Below are positions 1 through 8,219 of a stretch of DNA of 64,000 nucleotides, piece by piece (within the stretch, counting starts at the first letter, position 1; each line of letters starts with the position of its first letter). The translations under genes were made by a program, and so were the position numbers. Origin of the DNA: A07HB70 sp964512675 (lineage in GTDB: Archaea > Halobacteriota > Halobacteria > Halobacteriales > Haloferacaceae); assembly GCA_964512675.1 (NCBI GenBank), contig CAZEJR010000002.1:1-64000 (forward strand), given 5' to 3'. Below the pieces are notes generated by a model that ran no database searches, was not told where the DNA came from, and was given only the letters and a program-made list of their open reading frames with translations.

Positions 1-49
1 CTTCAGCCTTGTGGAGGCTGAGACGCGGGTTCGATTCTCGCACCCGGAC
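1..49 (+). tRNA. tRNA-His (GTG), 3' part only
   Basis: The window opens inside a tRNA. The anticodon arm is CAGCC / TTGTGGA / GGCTG, so the anticodon is GTG (His). The T arm pairs GCGGG (25-29) with CTCGC (37-41) around TTCGATT, with one G-U pair. The acceptor 3' strand ACCCGGA is at 42-48. The C at 49 is the discriminator, as expected for tRNA-His, whose extra G-1 pairs with C73. CCA is not encoded. The 5' half lies before the window. The gene direction is toward the kinase. Confidence 0.88.
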
Positions 50-395
50 TTCTCCACGATCAAGGGAGTGACGAGCGGTGAAGCCGGAAGGCGAGGTCGA
101 ACCACGCGAGACGAGCGCCGGCGAGTCTCGCAGTCGGGTTCGACTCTCACACCCGGACTGCACGACGTACGATTCTCGGGGGGTCACCGGCGCGAATAGT
201 CGTATCGCCGAGTCCGGTCTCGCCGTGTATCTCCCGTCGGAGACAGAGCGGAGCGCTCGGCGCCGGTCCCCGCGCGGTCGGCAGTCAGCCGAACGTGCCG
301 CACGAGGGGCCGACGAGAGCGCGCCGGCCCGTCCCGTGTAGCGAGATTGAGACGTCCCGGAAGCTTTGAGAACGTGGGTGAACGATTCGGCTCCG
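50..395. other. non-coding stretch after tRNA-His
   Basis: Apart from the tRNA-like repeat at 135-159 no gene is supported here. Open frames run through in several phases because of GC richness, but their products are arginine/serine-rich and look like nothing known. A weak AT-richer patch near 361-370 precedes the kinase start. Confidence 0.5.
135..159 (+). repeat. degenerate copy of tRNA-His 3' end
   Basis: Bases 135-159 match bases 26-50 (T arm plus acceptor 3' end of tRNA-His) at 23 of 25 positions, in the same orientation and 109 bases downstream. No tRNA body precedes the copy. Archaeal integrases commonly recombine at tRNA 3' ends and leave such direct repeats, so this may be the scar of a lost integrated element. 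A local duplication is the alternative. Confidence 0.55.
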
Positions 396-2054
396 ATGGA
401 GTTGCTCCGCGTCGTGTATCTCGGCGGATTCGGACTCGCCGCGGCGGCCTGCTTCGTGAGTCTCGGGCGTCTGTCGAGAGCAACAGATCCGGCGACACGA
501 CGGGGGCTGGGTGCGCTACTGGTACTGACCGGGCTCTGGGCGGTGACACACGTCGGTCGGCTCCTCCCGGTCGCGTCGCCGGTACAGCAGGCGTTCTACC
601 TCGTCGGGCTGGTGGTCGGGCTGGCGACGGTCGGGGCGTGGCTCTACTTCTGCTCGGCGTACACCGGCCACGACTACCACCGCCGGTCGTGGATCCGTCG
701 GACGGCCCTCGGACTGTACCTCGTCGTCGTCGGAGTGAAGCTCACGAATCCGATCCACGGGCTGTACTTCAGCACCACCACGACGGCGCAGCCGTTCAGG
801 CACGTCGTGATCCGTCTCGGCGTGACCCACTGGGTGGTGACCGGGCTCTCCTACGCGCTTGCCGCGGTCGGGTTCTACCTGCTGTACGAGATGCTCAGCG
901 AGTCCAGGTCAGACGCGACGGCGCTCGGCGGACTCGTCGCGGCGACCGCGCTCCCGATCGTCTTCTACGTCGCCAGCCTCGGCGAGAGCGGCCTGATCAC
1001 GCTGCACTACGAGCCGCTCGGCGTCGCGGTGTTCGCGGTCGGGACGCTGTACGTCGTCGACGAGCAGTTCGTCGCGGTGCCCCGGTTCTGGCGCAACCAG
1101 GTGATAGACGACCTCGACGAGGCGATCGTGCTGGTCGACCACGAGCGGGTCGTCCGGGACCACAACCGGCGCGCAACGGAGGCGTTCCCCGGACTCGCGG
1201 GCGGCGAGGGCCAGCCGCTCGACGCCGTCGCTCCGCGTCTGGCCGAGGCGCTGGACGGTGGTGGCGTACTCGAGACGGGCGGGCGGGAACACGGTGTCGG
1301 ACGACGGTACCTGCAGGTGGTCTCGACGCCGCTGACGCGCGCGGACGTGACCGTCGGACGGGCGGTCGTCTGCACGGACGTCACCCGTGTCGAGCGCCAG
1401 CGCCGACAGCTCGAGCGGCAGAACGAACAGCTCGACGACTTCGCCGACGCGATCACACACGAGCTACGAAACACACTGGCGGTGGCGAAGGGACACTTCG
1501 ATATCGTCGTCGCAGATCAGCCGACAGCCGACGCACAGTCGACGCAGTCGAGCGTCGACGCCGTCAGGGACGCCCACCGCCGGATGGACCGGATCGTGAC
1601 CGACCTGGCGAGGCTGGCGTCGCGTGAGCAGACGGTCGAGTCGTTCGAGGAGTGCTCGCTCGCGACGGTCGTCGAGGCGGTGTCGACGGACGACGTCGAG
1701 GTCGCGCTCGAGCGAGACGCGGTGGTGGTGGCGAACCGACCGGTACTGACAGAGTTCTTCGCGACGATCGTACAGTTCGCCGGGGTCGAGGGCTCGGGAC
1801 GGGTGACCGTCGAGACCGAGCGGTCACAGCTCGTGATCACCGTCGACGCGGACCCGGTGTCGGAGGACCAGGTCGAGGAGCTGTTCGCGTACGGCGAGGC
1901 GGTGCCGTGTCCGGAGACGGGGACGGTGTTTCCCACCATACGGGCGATCGGGAGCGGCCACGGCTGGACGGTCGAGGTGAACACCCAGTGCCGCGACGGA
2001 ATACAGATCGACGTCGGAGACGTCGAGGTCGAGCGGCGCGGAGAGCCGGCGTAG
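396..2054 (+). CDS. 7TM sensor histidine kinase with degenerate ATPase domain
   Basis: A membrane sensor of the haloarchaeal HisKA_7TM type, 552 residues from the ATG at 396; an in-frame TTG at 366 is less likely. Seven hydrophobic helices fill roughly residues 3-225, followed by a PAS-like linker (about 240-335) and a HisKA dimerisation helix with ITHELRN, where His355 is the expected phospho-acceptor. The C-terminal HATPase region is recognisable by position only: the N box lacks both asparagines (FFATIVQFA), the G1 box reads DADPVS instead of DGPGIP, and the G2 box reads GTVFPTI instead of GTGFGL. It may therefore not bind ATP and could be a regulatory pseudokinase. No receiver gene lies beside it. 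Identification as a kinase homologue is firm; activity is doubtful. Confidence 0.85.
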   Translation: MELLRVVYLGGFGLAAAACFVSLGRLSRATDPATRRGLGALLVLTGLWAVTHVGRLLPVASPVQQAFYLVGLVVGLATVGAWLYFCSAYTGHDYHRRSWIRRTALGLYLVVVGVKLTNPIHGLYFSTTTTAQPFRHVVIRLGVTHWVVTGLSYALAAVGFYLLYEMLSESRSDATALGGLVAATALPIVFYVASLGESGLITLHYEPLGVAVFAVGTLYVVDEQFVAVPRFWRNQVIDDLDEAIVLVDHERVVRDHNRRATEAFPGLAGGEGQPLDAVAPRLAEALDGGGVLETGGREHGVGRRYLQVVSTPLTRADVTVGRAVVCTDVTRVERQRRQLERQNEQLDDFADAITHELRNTLAVAKGHFDIVVADQPTADAQSTQSSVDAVRDAHRRMDRIVTDLARLASREQTVESFEECSLATVVEAVSTDDVEVALERDAVVVANRPVLTEFFATIVQFAGVEGSGRVTVETERSQLVITVDADPVSEDQVEELFAYGEAVPCPETGTVFPTIRAIGSGHGWTVEVNTQCRDGIQIDVGDVEVERRGEPA

Positions 2055-2373
2055 CGGACGCCGCGCTCCGGACCCGTCCGGAGTCGCGTGGCAGCCGGCC
2101 CGGTGACGCCGTCGGCCCCGGTCCCGCCGGAGCGTCCGTCGTAGCACGGTCGGTCGCGACGGCGACACGTCGCCTCTCCGGCGCGCCGACCGTGCTGCCG
2201 TCGGCCCGGCCCGGGTGCGCCGCCGGAGGCCCGTGGCGGCGAGCTCGGCTGGGGACCAGAGGAGGGACGCGGAGCGCCGGACCCTCCGGCACCGGGCTGG
2301 CCGGTCGGGACACGGTGGTGTCGTGGGGATCCGGTGCGGACACGTTGAACTGCCGCCGGGCCGTATCACGGGT
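2055..2373. other. intergenic region, nothing recognised
   Basis: The 319 bases between the kinase and the lipoprotein carry no open frame with recognisable or well-behaved composition on either strand. There is no clear TATA-like element close to the downstream GTG start. I see nothing specific in it. Confidence 0.4.
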
Positions 2374-2796
2374 GTGACGACCGAGCGACTGAGCCGGCGT
2401 CGGCTGCTCCGCGCCGGCGGTGTGGCGGCGTGCGGGCTGGCGGGCTGTGCCACGCGGAACGGCGAGGGGGGCGACGAGACCGTTGCGGTGTCGGTCGACG
2501 GCGACTGCGCCGGACGGCTCCGCGTCGCCGTAGTGGCTGCGCGTGTCGAACCGGGGTCGACCCCGCGTGTCGAACTCCGTGTCGAGAACGGCGGCGACGC
2601 GCCGGTCGGCTACGACGTGGTCGTCGTCTTCCGGCAGCCGACGTCGCTCGGCCAGCCGGTCCGGGCCGGACGGGCACGGGTCACGGGGACGCTCGCTCCC
2701 GGGGAGCGCGTCGGGACGACGGCGACGAGCGAGGGCCGCGAGGCGACGAACGCCGACCGCTACGAGGTGTCGGCGACGGCGTCGTGTCCGACCTGA
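2374..2796 (+). CDS. Tat-exported lipoprotein, small, unknown
   Basis: A 140-residue secreted lipoprotein. The GTG at 2374 gives MTTERLSRRRLLRAGG, a twin-arginine signal, followed by the lipobox LAGC. The protein would be exported folded through Tat and lipid-anchored outside the membrane. The mature part is mostly beta-prone, with an early Cys (GDCAG) and a near-terminal Cys (ASCPT) that could pair. Its pattern VELRVENGG then LAPGERV resembles single Ig-like (FxLYD/BsuPI-like) folds, but the function is unknown. It is a lone gene convergent with the protease downstream. The start was chosen because upstream residues do not form part of any signal. Confidence 0.72.
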   Translation: MTTERLSRRRLLRAGGVAACGLAGCATRNGEGGDETVAVSVDGDCAGRLRVAVVAARVEPGSTPRVELRVENGGDAPVGYDVVVVFRQPTSLGQPVRAGRARVTGTLAPGERVGTTATSEGREATNADRYEVSATASCPT

Positions 2797-2867
2797 CCCG
2801 TGCGGCGCGAACGACGACGGACCGACGGCGGAGCGGGACCGGGACCGGGACCGGATGTCGCAGCCGA

Positions 2868-4037
2868 TCAGCCCGCGTCGCGGTACGGCGTCCCGTCCGG
2901 AAAGGAGCCGCGCCGGCCCCGCTGCTGGAGGATCTCGAACGCGGTCATCACGTCCGAGCGGGTGAGAAAGCCGACGAACGAGCCGTCGGGGCCGCGGACC
3001 GGCAGGCGGCCGATGTCGCGGTCGCCCATCTGCGAGATCGCGGCGGTCACGTCGGCGCCGGCGTCGACCCACCGCACGTCGTCGGTCATCACGTCGCCGA
3101 CGGTGTAGGCGTCGCGTTCGACCTCGCTGACCGCCCGGGCGTCGGCGAGGGTGACGAGACCGACGAGGTCGTCGCCGCGCATCACCGGGTAGCCGGTGTG
3201 GCGGTCGCGCACCATCTGGTCGAGGAGAGCGGCGACCGAGAGGTCCTCGTCGACGACGTCGAGACGGTCGCGGGGGGTCATCACGTCGGCGACGACGACG
3301 TCCTCGAAGGCGGCCCGCATCGCCGTCTGCTGGGCCTCCGACGAGGCGGCCATGTAGATAAAGAAGGCCAGGACCACCAGGAGGAGGTTGGCGAACAGAC
3401 CGAACAGGCCGAGCAGGAGGGCGAAGCCCTTTCCGACCTCCGCCGCCTGTTTCGTCGCGGTGGCGTAGGGCCGGGTGCGCGCGAGGAGCGCTCGGAGCAC
3501 CCGGCCGCCGTCCATCGGGAACCCGGGGAGCATGTTGAACGCCGCGAGGACGACGTTCGTCAGCGCGAGGTACGCGACGACGAACCGGACCGCCGGGAGG
3601 CCGGGCGGGACGACGAACAGCAGGAGGCCGGTGAGGACGCCGAGGGCGGCGCTCACCGCCGGGCCGGCGACGGCGATCCTGAACTCGTGGCGCCAGTCGT
3701 CGGGCATCTCGGTGAGGCGGGCGACGCCGCCGAACAGCCACAGGGTGATCGACTCGATCCCGTAGCCGTACCGCCGCGCGACCAGCGCGTGGCCGAACTC
3801 GTGGATCAGGACGCCAGCGAACAGGCCGGTCGCGGCGGCGGCGCCGAGCGCGTACCGCAGCGGCGCCGTCGTGAGCGCCGCCCCGGAGAGCTCCGTGCCG
3901 ATAGTGCGGTCGAACAGGGCCGCGAGCGCCGCGACGTCGCCGCTGATCAGCCACGCGAACAGCGGGAGGACGAGGAGGAAAGAGACGTCGAGCCGGACCG
4001 GGATGTCGAAGACACGCCCGAGGGTGACGCCGCGCAT
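2868..4037 (-). CDS. site-2 protease family metalloprotease with two CBS domains
   Basis: An intramembrane zinc protease of the S2P/M50 family, 389 residues. The first zinc motif HEFGH is at 79-83, and the third-ligand motif GFPMDGG is at 172-178 with Asp176. Hydrophobic segments occupy about 15-35, 60-85, 120-145, 150-170 and 205-232. Two CBS repeats follow (about 248-308 and 313-372), the second ending in VGFLTRSDV; such pairs usually bind adenine nucleotides and gate the protease. Members of this domain layout are widespread in archaea, though substrates are unknown. It ends convergently with the preceding lipoprotein and is divergent from the cupin gene. Confidence 0.93.
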   Translation of the reverse strand: MRGVTLGRVFDIPVRLDVSFLLVLPLFAWLISGDVAALAALFDRTIGTELSGAALTTAPLRYALGAAAATGLFAGVLIHEFGHALVARRYGYGIESITLWLFGGVARLTEMPDDWRHEFRIAVAGPAVSAALGVLTGLLLFVVPPGLPAVRFVVAYLALTNVVLAAFNMLPGFPMDGGRVLRALLARTRPYATATKQAAEVGKGFALLLGLFGLFANLLLVVLAFFIYMAASSEAQQTAMRAAFEDVVVADVMTPRDRLDVVDEDLSVAALLDQMVRDRHTGYPVMRGDDLVGLVTLADARAVSEVERDAYTVGDVMTDDVRWVDAGADVTAAISQMGDRDIGRLPVRGPDGSFVGFLTRSDVMTAFEILQQRGRRGSFPDGTPYRDAG

Positions 4038-4114
4038 ACGCGGTGGTAGCCGCCGATCGGGCTTGAACGTGGCGTCGGCGGGGCGCTTTTGCTCGTCCGT
4101 GACAACAGCCGACC

Positions 4115-4498
4115 GTGAGTGACGACGGCTCCCTGATCCGGCGGAGCGACGACGTCGAGTACGAGTCCGTCGACGCCGCCGTGGGCCTGTCGAAGGGCGT
4201 CCTCGTCGGCGAGTCCGACGGCGCGCCGACCTTCGCCCTGCGGCGGTTCACCCTCGCGCCCGGTGCCGAGGTGCCGCGCCACACGAACGCGGTCGAACAC
4301 GAACAGTACGTCCTCGCCGGCGAGTACGTCGTCGGTCTCGGCGACGAGGAACACCGAGTGTCTGTAGGCGACAGCCTCCTCGTCCCCGCCGGAACGGTCC
4401 ACTGGTACCGCAACGACGGCGACCGTGAGGGGGCCTTCCTCTGTGCGGTGCCGAACGGCGACGACCGGATCGACCTCGTCGACGAGGCGAGCGACTGA
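4115..4498 (+). CDS. small cupin-domain protein
   Basis: A single-domain cupin of 127 residues from GTG 4115. The metal-site motif appears as PRHTN then EHEQYVLAGEYV, with the second cupin motif near VPAGTVHWYRND. Small cupins of this type act as metal-dependent isomerases, dioxygenases or sensors; the substrate cannot be inferred. The downstream helicase starts 25 bases after the stop, so the two may be co-transcribed, but there is no functional logic linking them. The start follows a TTTTGC element about 27 bases upstream. Confidence 0.85.
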   Translation: MSDDGSLIRRSDDVEYESVDAAVGLSKGVLVGESDGAPTFALRRFTLAPGAEVPRHTNAVEHEQYVLAGEYVVGLGDEEHRVSVGDSLLVPAGTVHWYRNDGDREGAFLCAVPNGDDRIDLVDEASD

Positions 4499-4523
4499 AG
4501 TACGGCGTCGGCCTACCGACTCC

Positions 4524-6545
4524 GTGGCGACGCAGGTCGGTCGGGTCGAGACGCTGTTCCTCCACGACGACGGGCAGGACGTCCAGACCGTCGTGACGCG
4601 CGACGGCGACCGGGTTGTCCGGGCGGTCCTCGAGCTGAAAGAGACCGACGCCGGCCCCCGGCCCGCGAAGTTCCGCGTCAAGCAGGGGTCGAGCGAGGAC
4701 CCTCGCGACCCGGCGGAGTTCGTCGAACTCGCACGCCGGGCCGAGCGGATCCGGGTCTCCGAGCAGACCCCGCCACGGTCGCGCGAACGGCTCCAGGAGC
4801 TGTTCGCCGGCTACCAGCTCGACGCGCTGGTCGTGCGGACCTGCCGGTACTGCGCGACGAACGGGCGGTACTCACCCATCACGGCAGAGACGGCGGTGTC
4901 GGCGGGGAGCGAGACTATCTGTCGGTCGTGTGCGAGCGCCGAACTCGAGCGGGAGGTGGCCCACGCCGGCGGCCTGACGAGCGCGGCGAGAGCGCGGCTG
5001 GAGGAGCTGATGGTCGAGGTGGGCGACCTCGACCGGATCGTCGACCTGCTGTCGGGCGAGCTCGACCCCGACCTCACGCGGGTCGACACCGTCTCGGCGA
5101 CGGTCGACGAGGTGGACCCCGTCGCGGTGGCGGAGTTAGACCTCCACCCGACGATGGCAGAGACGACCCGTGACCGGTTCGAGACGCTCCTGCCCGTCCA
5201 GTCACGCGCCGTCGAGGCCGGGCTGATGGAGGGCCACGACCAGCTCGTCGTGAGCGCGACGGCGACCGGGAAGACGCTCGTCGGCGAGCTCGCCGGCGTC
5301 GACCGGGCGCTCCGGGGCGAGGGGAAGCTGCTCTTTCTCGTCCCGCTCGTCGCGCTCGCGAACCAGAAGGCAGAGACGTTCGAGAGCCGCTACGGCGACG
5401 ACCTCGACGTGACGATCCGGGTCGGGGCGAGCCGCGTGAGCGGAGACTCGACACGGTTCGACCCGGGAGCCGACGTCGTCGTCGGCACCTACGAAGGGGT
5501 CGACCACGCGCTGCGGACGGGCAAGGATATCGGCGACGTCGGGACGGTAGTGATAGACGAGGTCCACACCCTGAAAGAGCCGGAACGGGGCCACCGCCTC
5601 GACGGTCTGATCGCCCGGCTGCGGCACGTCTGCCCGGCGGCACAGTGGATATACCTCTCGGCGACGGTCGGCAACCCCGAGTGGCTTGCCGGACGCCTCG
5701 ACGCCCGGCTCGTCGAGTTCGAGGAGCGACCCGTGCCGATCGAGCGTCACGTCACCTTCGCGGACGAGCGCGAGAAGGCCCGGGTGACGAACCGACTCGT
5801 CAGACGGGAGTTCGACAGCACCTCCTCGAAGGGCTACCGCGGCCAGACGATCGTGTTCACCAACTCCCGGCGGCGGTGTCACGAGCTCGCGCGGAAGCTC
5901 GACTACGACGCGGCACCGTACCACGCCGGCCTCGACTACGGTCGCCGGAAGACAGTCGAGCGCACGTTCGGCGACCAGGACCTCGCCGCCGTCGTCACCA
6001 CGGCGGCGCTCGCCGCGGGTGTCGACTTCCCGGCCTCACAGGTCGTGTTCGACTCCCTGGCGATGGGCATCGAGTGGCTCTCTGTCCAGGAGTTCGAGCA
6101 GATGCTCGGGCGCGCGGGCCGGCCCGACTACCACGACCGCGGACGTGTCTACCTGCTGGTCGAACCGGACGGACGGTACCACCACGCGACCGAGCGGACC
6201 GAGGACGAGGTGGCCTTTACACTCCTGAAAGGCGAGATGGAGGACGTCTCGACGCGGTACGACGAGGCGACCGCCGCGGAGGAGACGCTGGCGAACCTCG
6301 TCGTCGCCGGGGGAGCGACAAAGCGCCTGAACGAGCGGATGGTCGGCGACGTCGACACCGAACGCGCCGTCGCGCGGCTGCTCGACTGGGAGTTCATCGA
6401 CGGCCTCGACGCCACGCCGCTCGGGCGCGCGGTGACCGAGCACTTCCTCGCGCCGGCGGGGGCGTTCCGTCTCCTCGACGCGGTTCGGCGCGGCGCGAGC
6501 CCGTACGAGGTCGTCGCCGAGACCGAACTCGCAGACGAGGAGTAG
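4524..6545 (+). CDS. Ski2/Hel308-like DEAD/DEAH-box helicase with zinc motif
   Basis: A superfamily 2 ATP-dependent helicase of 673 residues from GTG 4524. An N-terminal domain of about 100 residues precedes a four-cysteine zinc motif (Cys107, Cys110, Cys133, Cys136). Motif I is ATATGKT at 245-251, motif II DEVH at 345-348, motif III LSAT, and motif VI reads QMLGRAGRPD. These features place it among archaeal Ski2-like helicases, relatives of Hel308, that remodel DNA or RNA. The zinc insert is a family variation rather than Hel308 itself. Larger in-frame extension upstream overlaps the cupin and was rejected. It ends about 43 bases before tRNA-Pro. Confidence 0.9.
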   Translation: MATQVGRVETLFLHDDGQDVQTVVTRDGDRVVRAVLELKETDAGPRPAKFRVKQGSSEDPRDPAEFVELARRAERIRVSEQTPPRSRERLQELFAGYQLDALVVRTCRYCATNGRYSPITAETAVSAGSETICRSCASAELEREVAHAGGLTSAARARLEELMVEVGDLDRIVDLLSGELDPDLTRVDTVSATVDEVDPVAVAELDLHPTMAETTRDRFETLLPVQSRAVEAGLMEGHDQLVVSATATGKTLVGELAGVDRALRGEGKLLFLVPLVALANQKAETFESRYGDDLDVTIRVGASRVSGDSTRFDPGADVVVGTYEGVDHALRTGKDIGDVGTVVIDEVHTLKEPERGHRLDGLIARLRHVCPAAQWIYLSATVGNPEWLAGRLDARLVEFEERPVPIERHVTFADEREKARVTNRLVRREFDSTSSKGYRGQTIVFTNSRRRCHELARKLDYDAAPYHAGLDYGRRKTVERTFGDQDLAAVVTTAALAAGVDFPASQVVFDSLAMGIEWLSVQEFEQMLGRAGRPDYHDRGRVYLLVEPDGRYHHATERTEDEVAFTLLKGEMEDVSTRYDEATAAEETLANLVVAGGATKRLNERMVGDVDTERAVARLLDWEFIDGLDATPLGRAVTEHFLAPAGAFRLLDAVRRGASPYEVVAETELADEE

Positions 6546-6558
6546 CGGGAGCGAAACG

Positions 6559-6566
6559 CCTATACT
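6559..6566 (+). promoter_or_regulatory. TATA-like box of tRNA-Pro
   Basis: CCTATACT lies about 25 bases upstream of the first base of tRNA-Pro (6589), the usual spacing for an archaeal TATA element. Confidence 0.5.
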
Positions 6567-6588
6567 CGGACCGGCGCGACCGTCGACG

Positions 6589-6661
6589 GGGACCGTGGGT
6601 TAGCCTGGTATACTTCGGGCCTTGGGTGCCCGTGACCCCGGTTCGAATCCGGGCGGTCCCA
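6589..6661 (+). tRNA. tRNA-Pro (TGG)
   Basis: A complete 73-base tRNA. The acceptor stem GGGACCG (6589-6595) pairs with CGGTCCC (6654-6660), with discriminator A at 6661. The anticodon arm is CGGGC / CTTGGGT / GCCCG, giving anticodon TGG for proline. The T arm CCCGG / TTCGAAT / CCGGG is perfect. No intron and no encoded CCA. It lies directly upstream of a patch of decayed genes. Confidence 0.96.
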
Positions 6662-6860
6662 CTCGGGTCTGCGAGGAGTACACGACGAGCGGACGCGAGA
6701 CGACGAGAGACCCGCGGGTCGAAACAGAGCGCGCCACGAGCAGCGGGGCGTACAGGTCGACGGTCGGGCGACCCCACGCCTCCGGGTTCGGCCCCTGGCC
6801 CCGAGCCAGATTCGGACTCGGAGAGTGGCGGCCGTAGTACACGTTTACGCCCACGCGTCG

Positions 6861-7375
6861 ATGCGTTCGATCGACCCGCTCGTGGAGACGGCTGGCGACC
6901 CGACCGACCGTGGACTCTCGTGGGGAGAGATCGCGGACGAACTGAACGTCTCGCGGGAGACGGCGTCGTGGCTCGTCGGGCAGACGACAGCGGAGAGCGC
7001 GGAGACGGAGCGCACGGCTGGCCCGGTCGACCTGACGGCTGGGGTCGGGAAGTCGGGCGCGCCGCTCGCGACGTCGGTCGAGAGCCCGACTCGGACCCGA
7101 GCGTCTACGTGCGGAACAGGTACGAGACGGGGGCGACGAGACCGGCTCGTTCTCACAGAACGTCGCGGCGGTCAGCGGCAGGGGCTGCTACGTCGGAAAC
7201 GACGACGTCGACGCCGGGCAGACGATCACCGAGGCGATCACCCGGGTACGCGAGGAGGGAGCCACGCCGAAGGGCGCCGTCGTCCTGACCGACGACCCCG
7301 GACACGACGAGTCGAAGGGAGGTCCGGTCTACTCGCCGACCGACGTCGTCCAGGTGGTAGAGGGGGAGCGACGGC
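6861..7375 (+). pseudogene. gfcR-like transcriptional regulator remnant
   Basis: Fragments of a haloarchaeal GfcR-type regulator (helix-turn-helix fused to a phosphoribosyltransferase-like domain) appear in more than one reading frame. From ATG 6861 the N-terminal part contains GLSWGEIADELNVSRETASW, the family's HTH, then DLTAGVGKSGAPLATS from the PRTase fold. The continuation YVGNDDVDAGQTITEAI, corresponding to the PRPP-binding loop, and VREEGATPKGAVVLTDDPG lie in a different frame near 7187-7340. At least one frameshift and internal loss are therefore present. GfcR proteins control sugar catabolism genes in haloarchaea; this copy should be dead unless the sequence has an error. Confidence 0.7.
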
Positions 7376-7392
7376 ACGGCGAGCCGGGCGGG

Positions 7393-8190
7393 TCACCCCA
7401 CTGCCGCGAACCGGTTGAGTGCGTACACCGTCCGGAGGACGTCTCCGGCGCGGCCCTCGTCGAACACGAGGTGGTCGGTCGACCCGACGTGGTCGAGGAC
7501 GGTCCGCGAGGCGTGCTCCGGCGCGACGGCGATCCCGGCGTCGTGGTCCGCGACCCGGCGCATCACCCGGAGGTCGGTCTTCGAGCCGCCAATGACCGGC
7601 GAACGGGTCCTCGACGCCGAGCGTGTCGAACGCCGCCTCGACGCCGACGGCCATGCTCAGCCCGAGGCTCCCGATCTCGGCGGCGTCGCGCTCGTAGCAG
7701 CCGACGTCGATCCGGTCGAGAGGCGTCGGCACGGCGTTCGAGACGTCCGTGGTCGAGACAGCCGGGAGGCGGCGGCCCCGAGAACCGCCCGGATCTCCGG
7801 GTCCTGGTTGGCGTAGTGCGCGCGGGTCCAGTCGGCAGCCGGGTGCTCGTAGAGGAGCTGTTCCGTCTGCGCGCCGTGGCCCGGCGCGAACACGCCCGTC
7901 GCCGTCTCGTAGACGGTGCTCGGGCCCGGAGTGGACGAGTTCGCTGCCGGGGCCCTGTATCGCGAACCGGTTTTGTTCTCCGGCGTCTGCCCGGTGCAGA
8001 TCACGGTCGGGAGCCCCCGCTCGTGGAAGGTCACGAGCAGTCTCGCGGGAGATCTCGTCGTCCGTGCTGCCGGTCGAGCGCGACCGGCGACTCGACGAGC
8101 GAGTAGAAGGCCGGCGAGAGTATCGAGCGCCCTGACGGACCCGGGTCGTGGCCGTCGTACAGGTCGTAGAGCCGGTCGTGTCGTCGCACA
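7393..8190 (-). pseudogene. HAD-superfamily phosphatase remnant
   Basis: Minus-strand pieces in at least three frames resemble a sugar-phosphatase-like HAD hydrolase. They include LVTFHERGLPTVICTGQTPE (motif II region), EIGSLGLSMAVGVEAAFDTL, GGSKTDLRVMRRVADHDAGI (motif III/IV region) and a C-terminal tail ending RTVYALNRFAAVG at a TGA (7393-7395). The frames switch between these blocks, so the gene is broken. It faces the gfcR-like remnant and sits downstream of the GlpA-like gene. The precise subfamily cannot be stated. Confidence 0.62.
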
Positions 8191-8219
8191 CGCCCGACAC
8201 GACGAGGACGGCGCGGGAG

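Noticed and set aside
120..160. second tRNA gene
   Set aside because: Only the T arm and acceptor 3' strand match tRNA-His; no D arm, anticodon arm or acceptor 5' strand precedes them, so it is a partial copy.
366..395. TTG start for the histidine kinase
   Set aside because: ATG 396 leads straight into the first membrane helix, and TTG starts are rare in haloarchaea.
2055..2373. Arg-rich open frames before the lipoprotein gene
   Set aside because: Composition is unlike real haloarchaeal proteins (basic instead of acidic) and no promoter or motif supports them.
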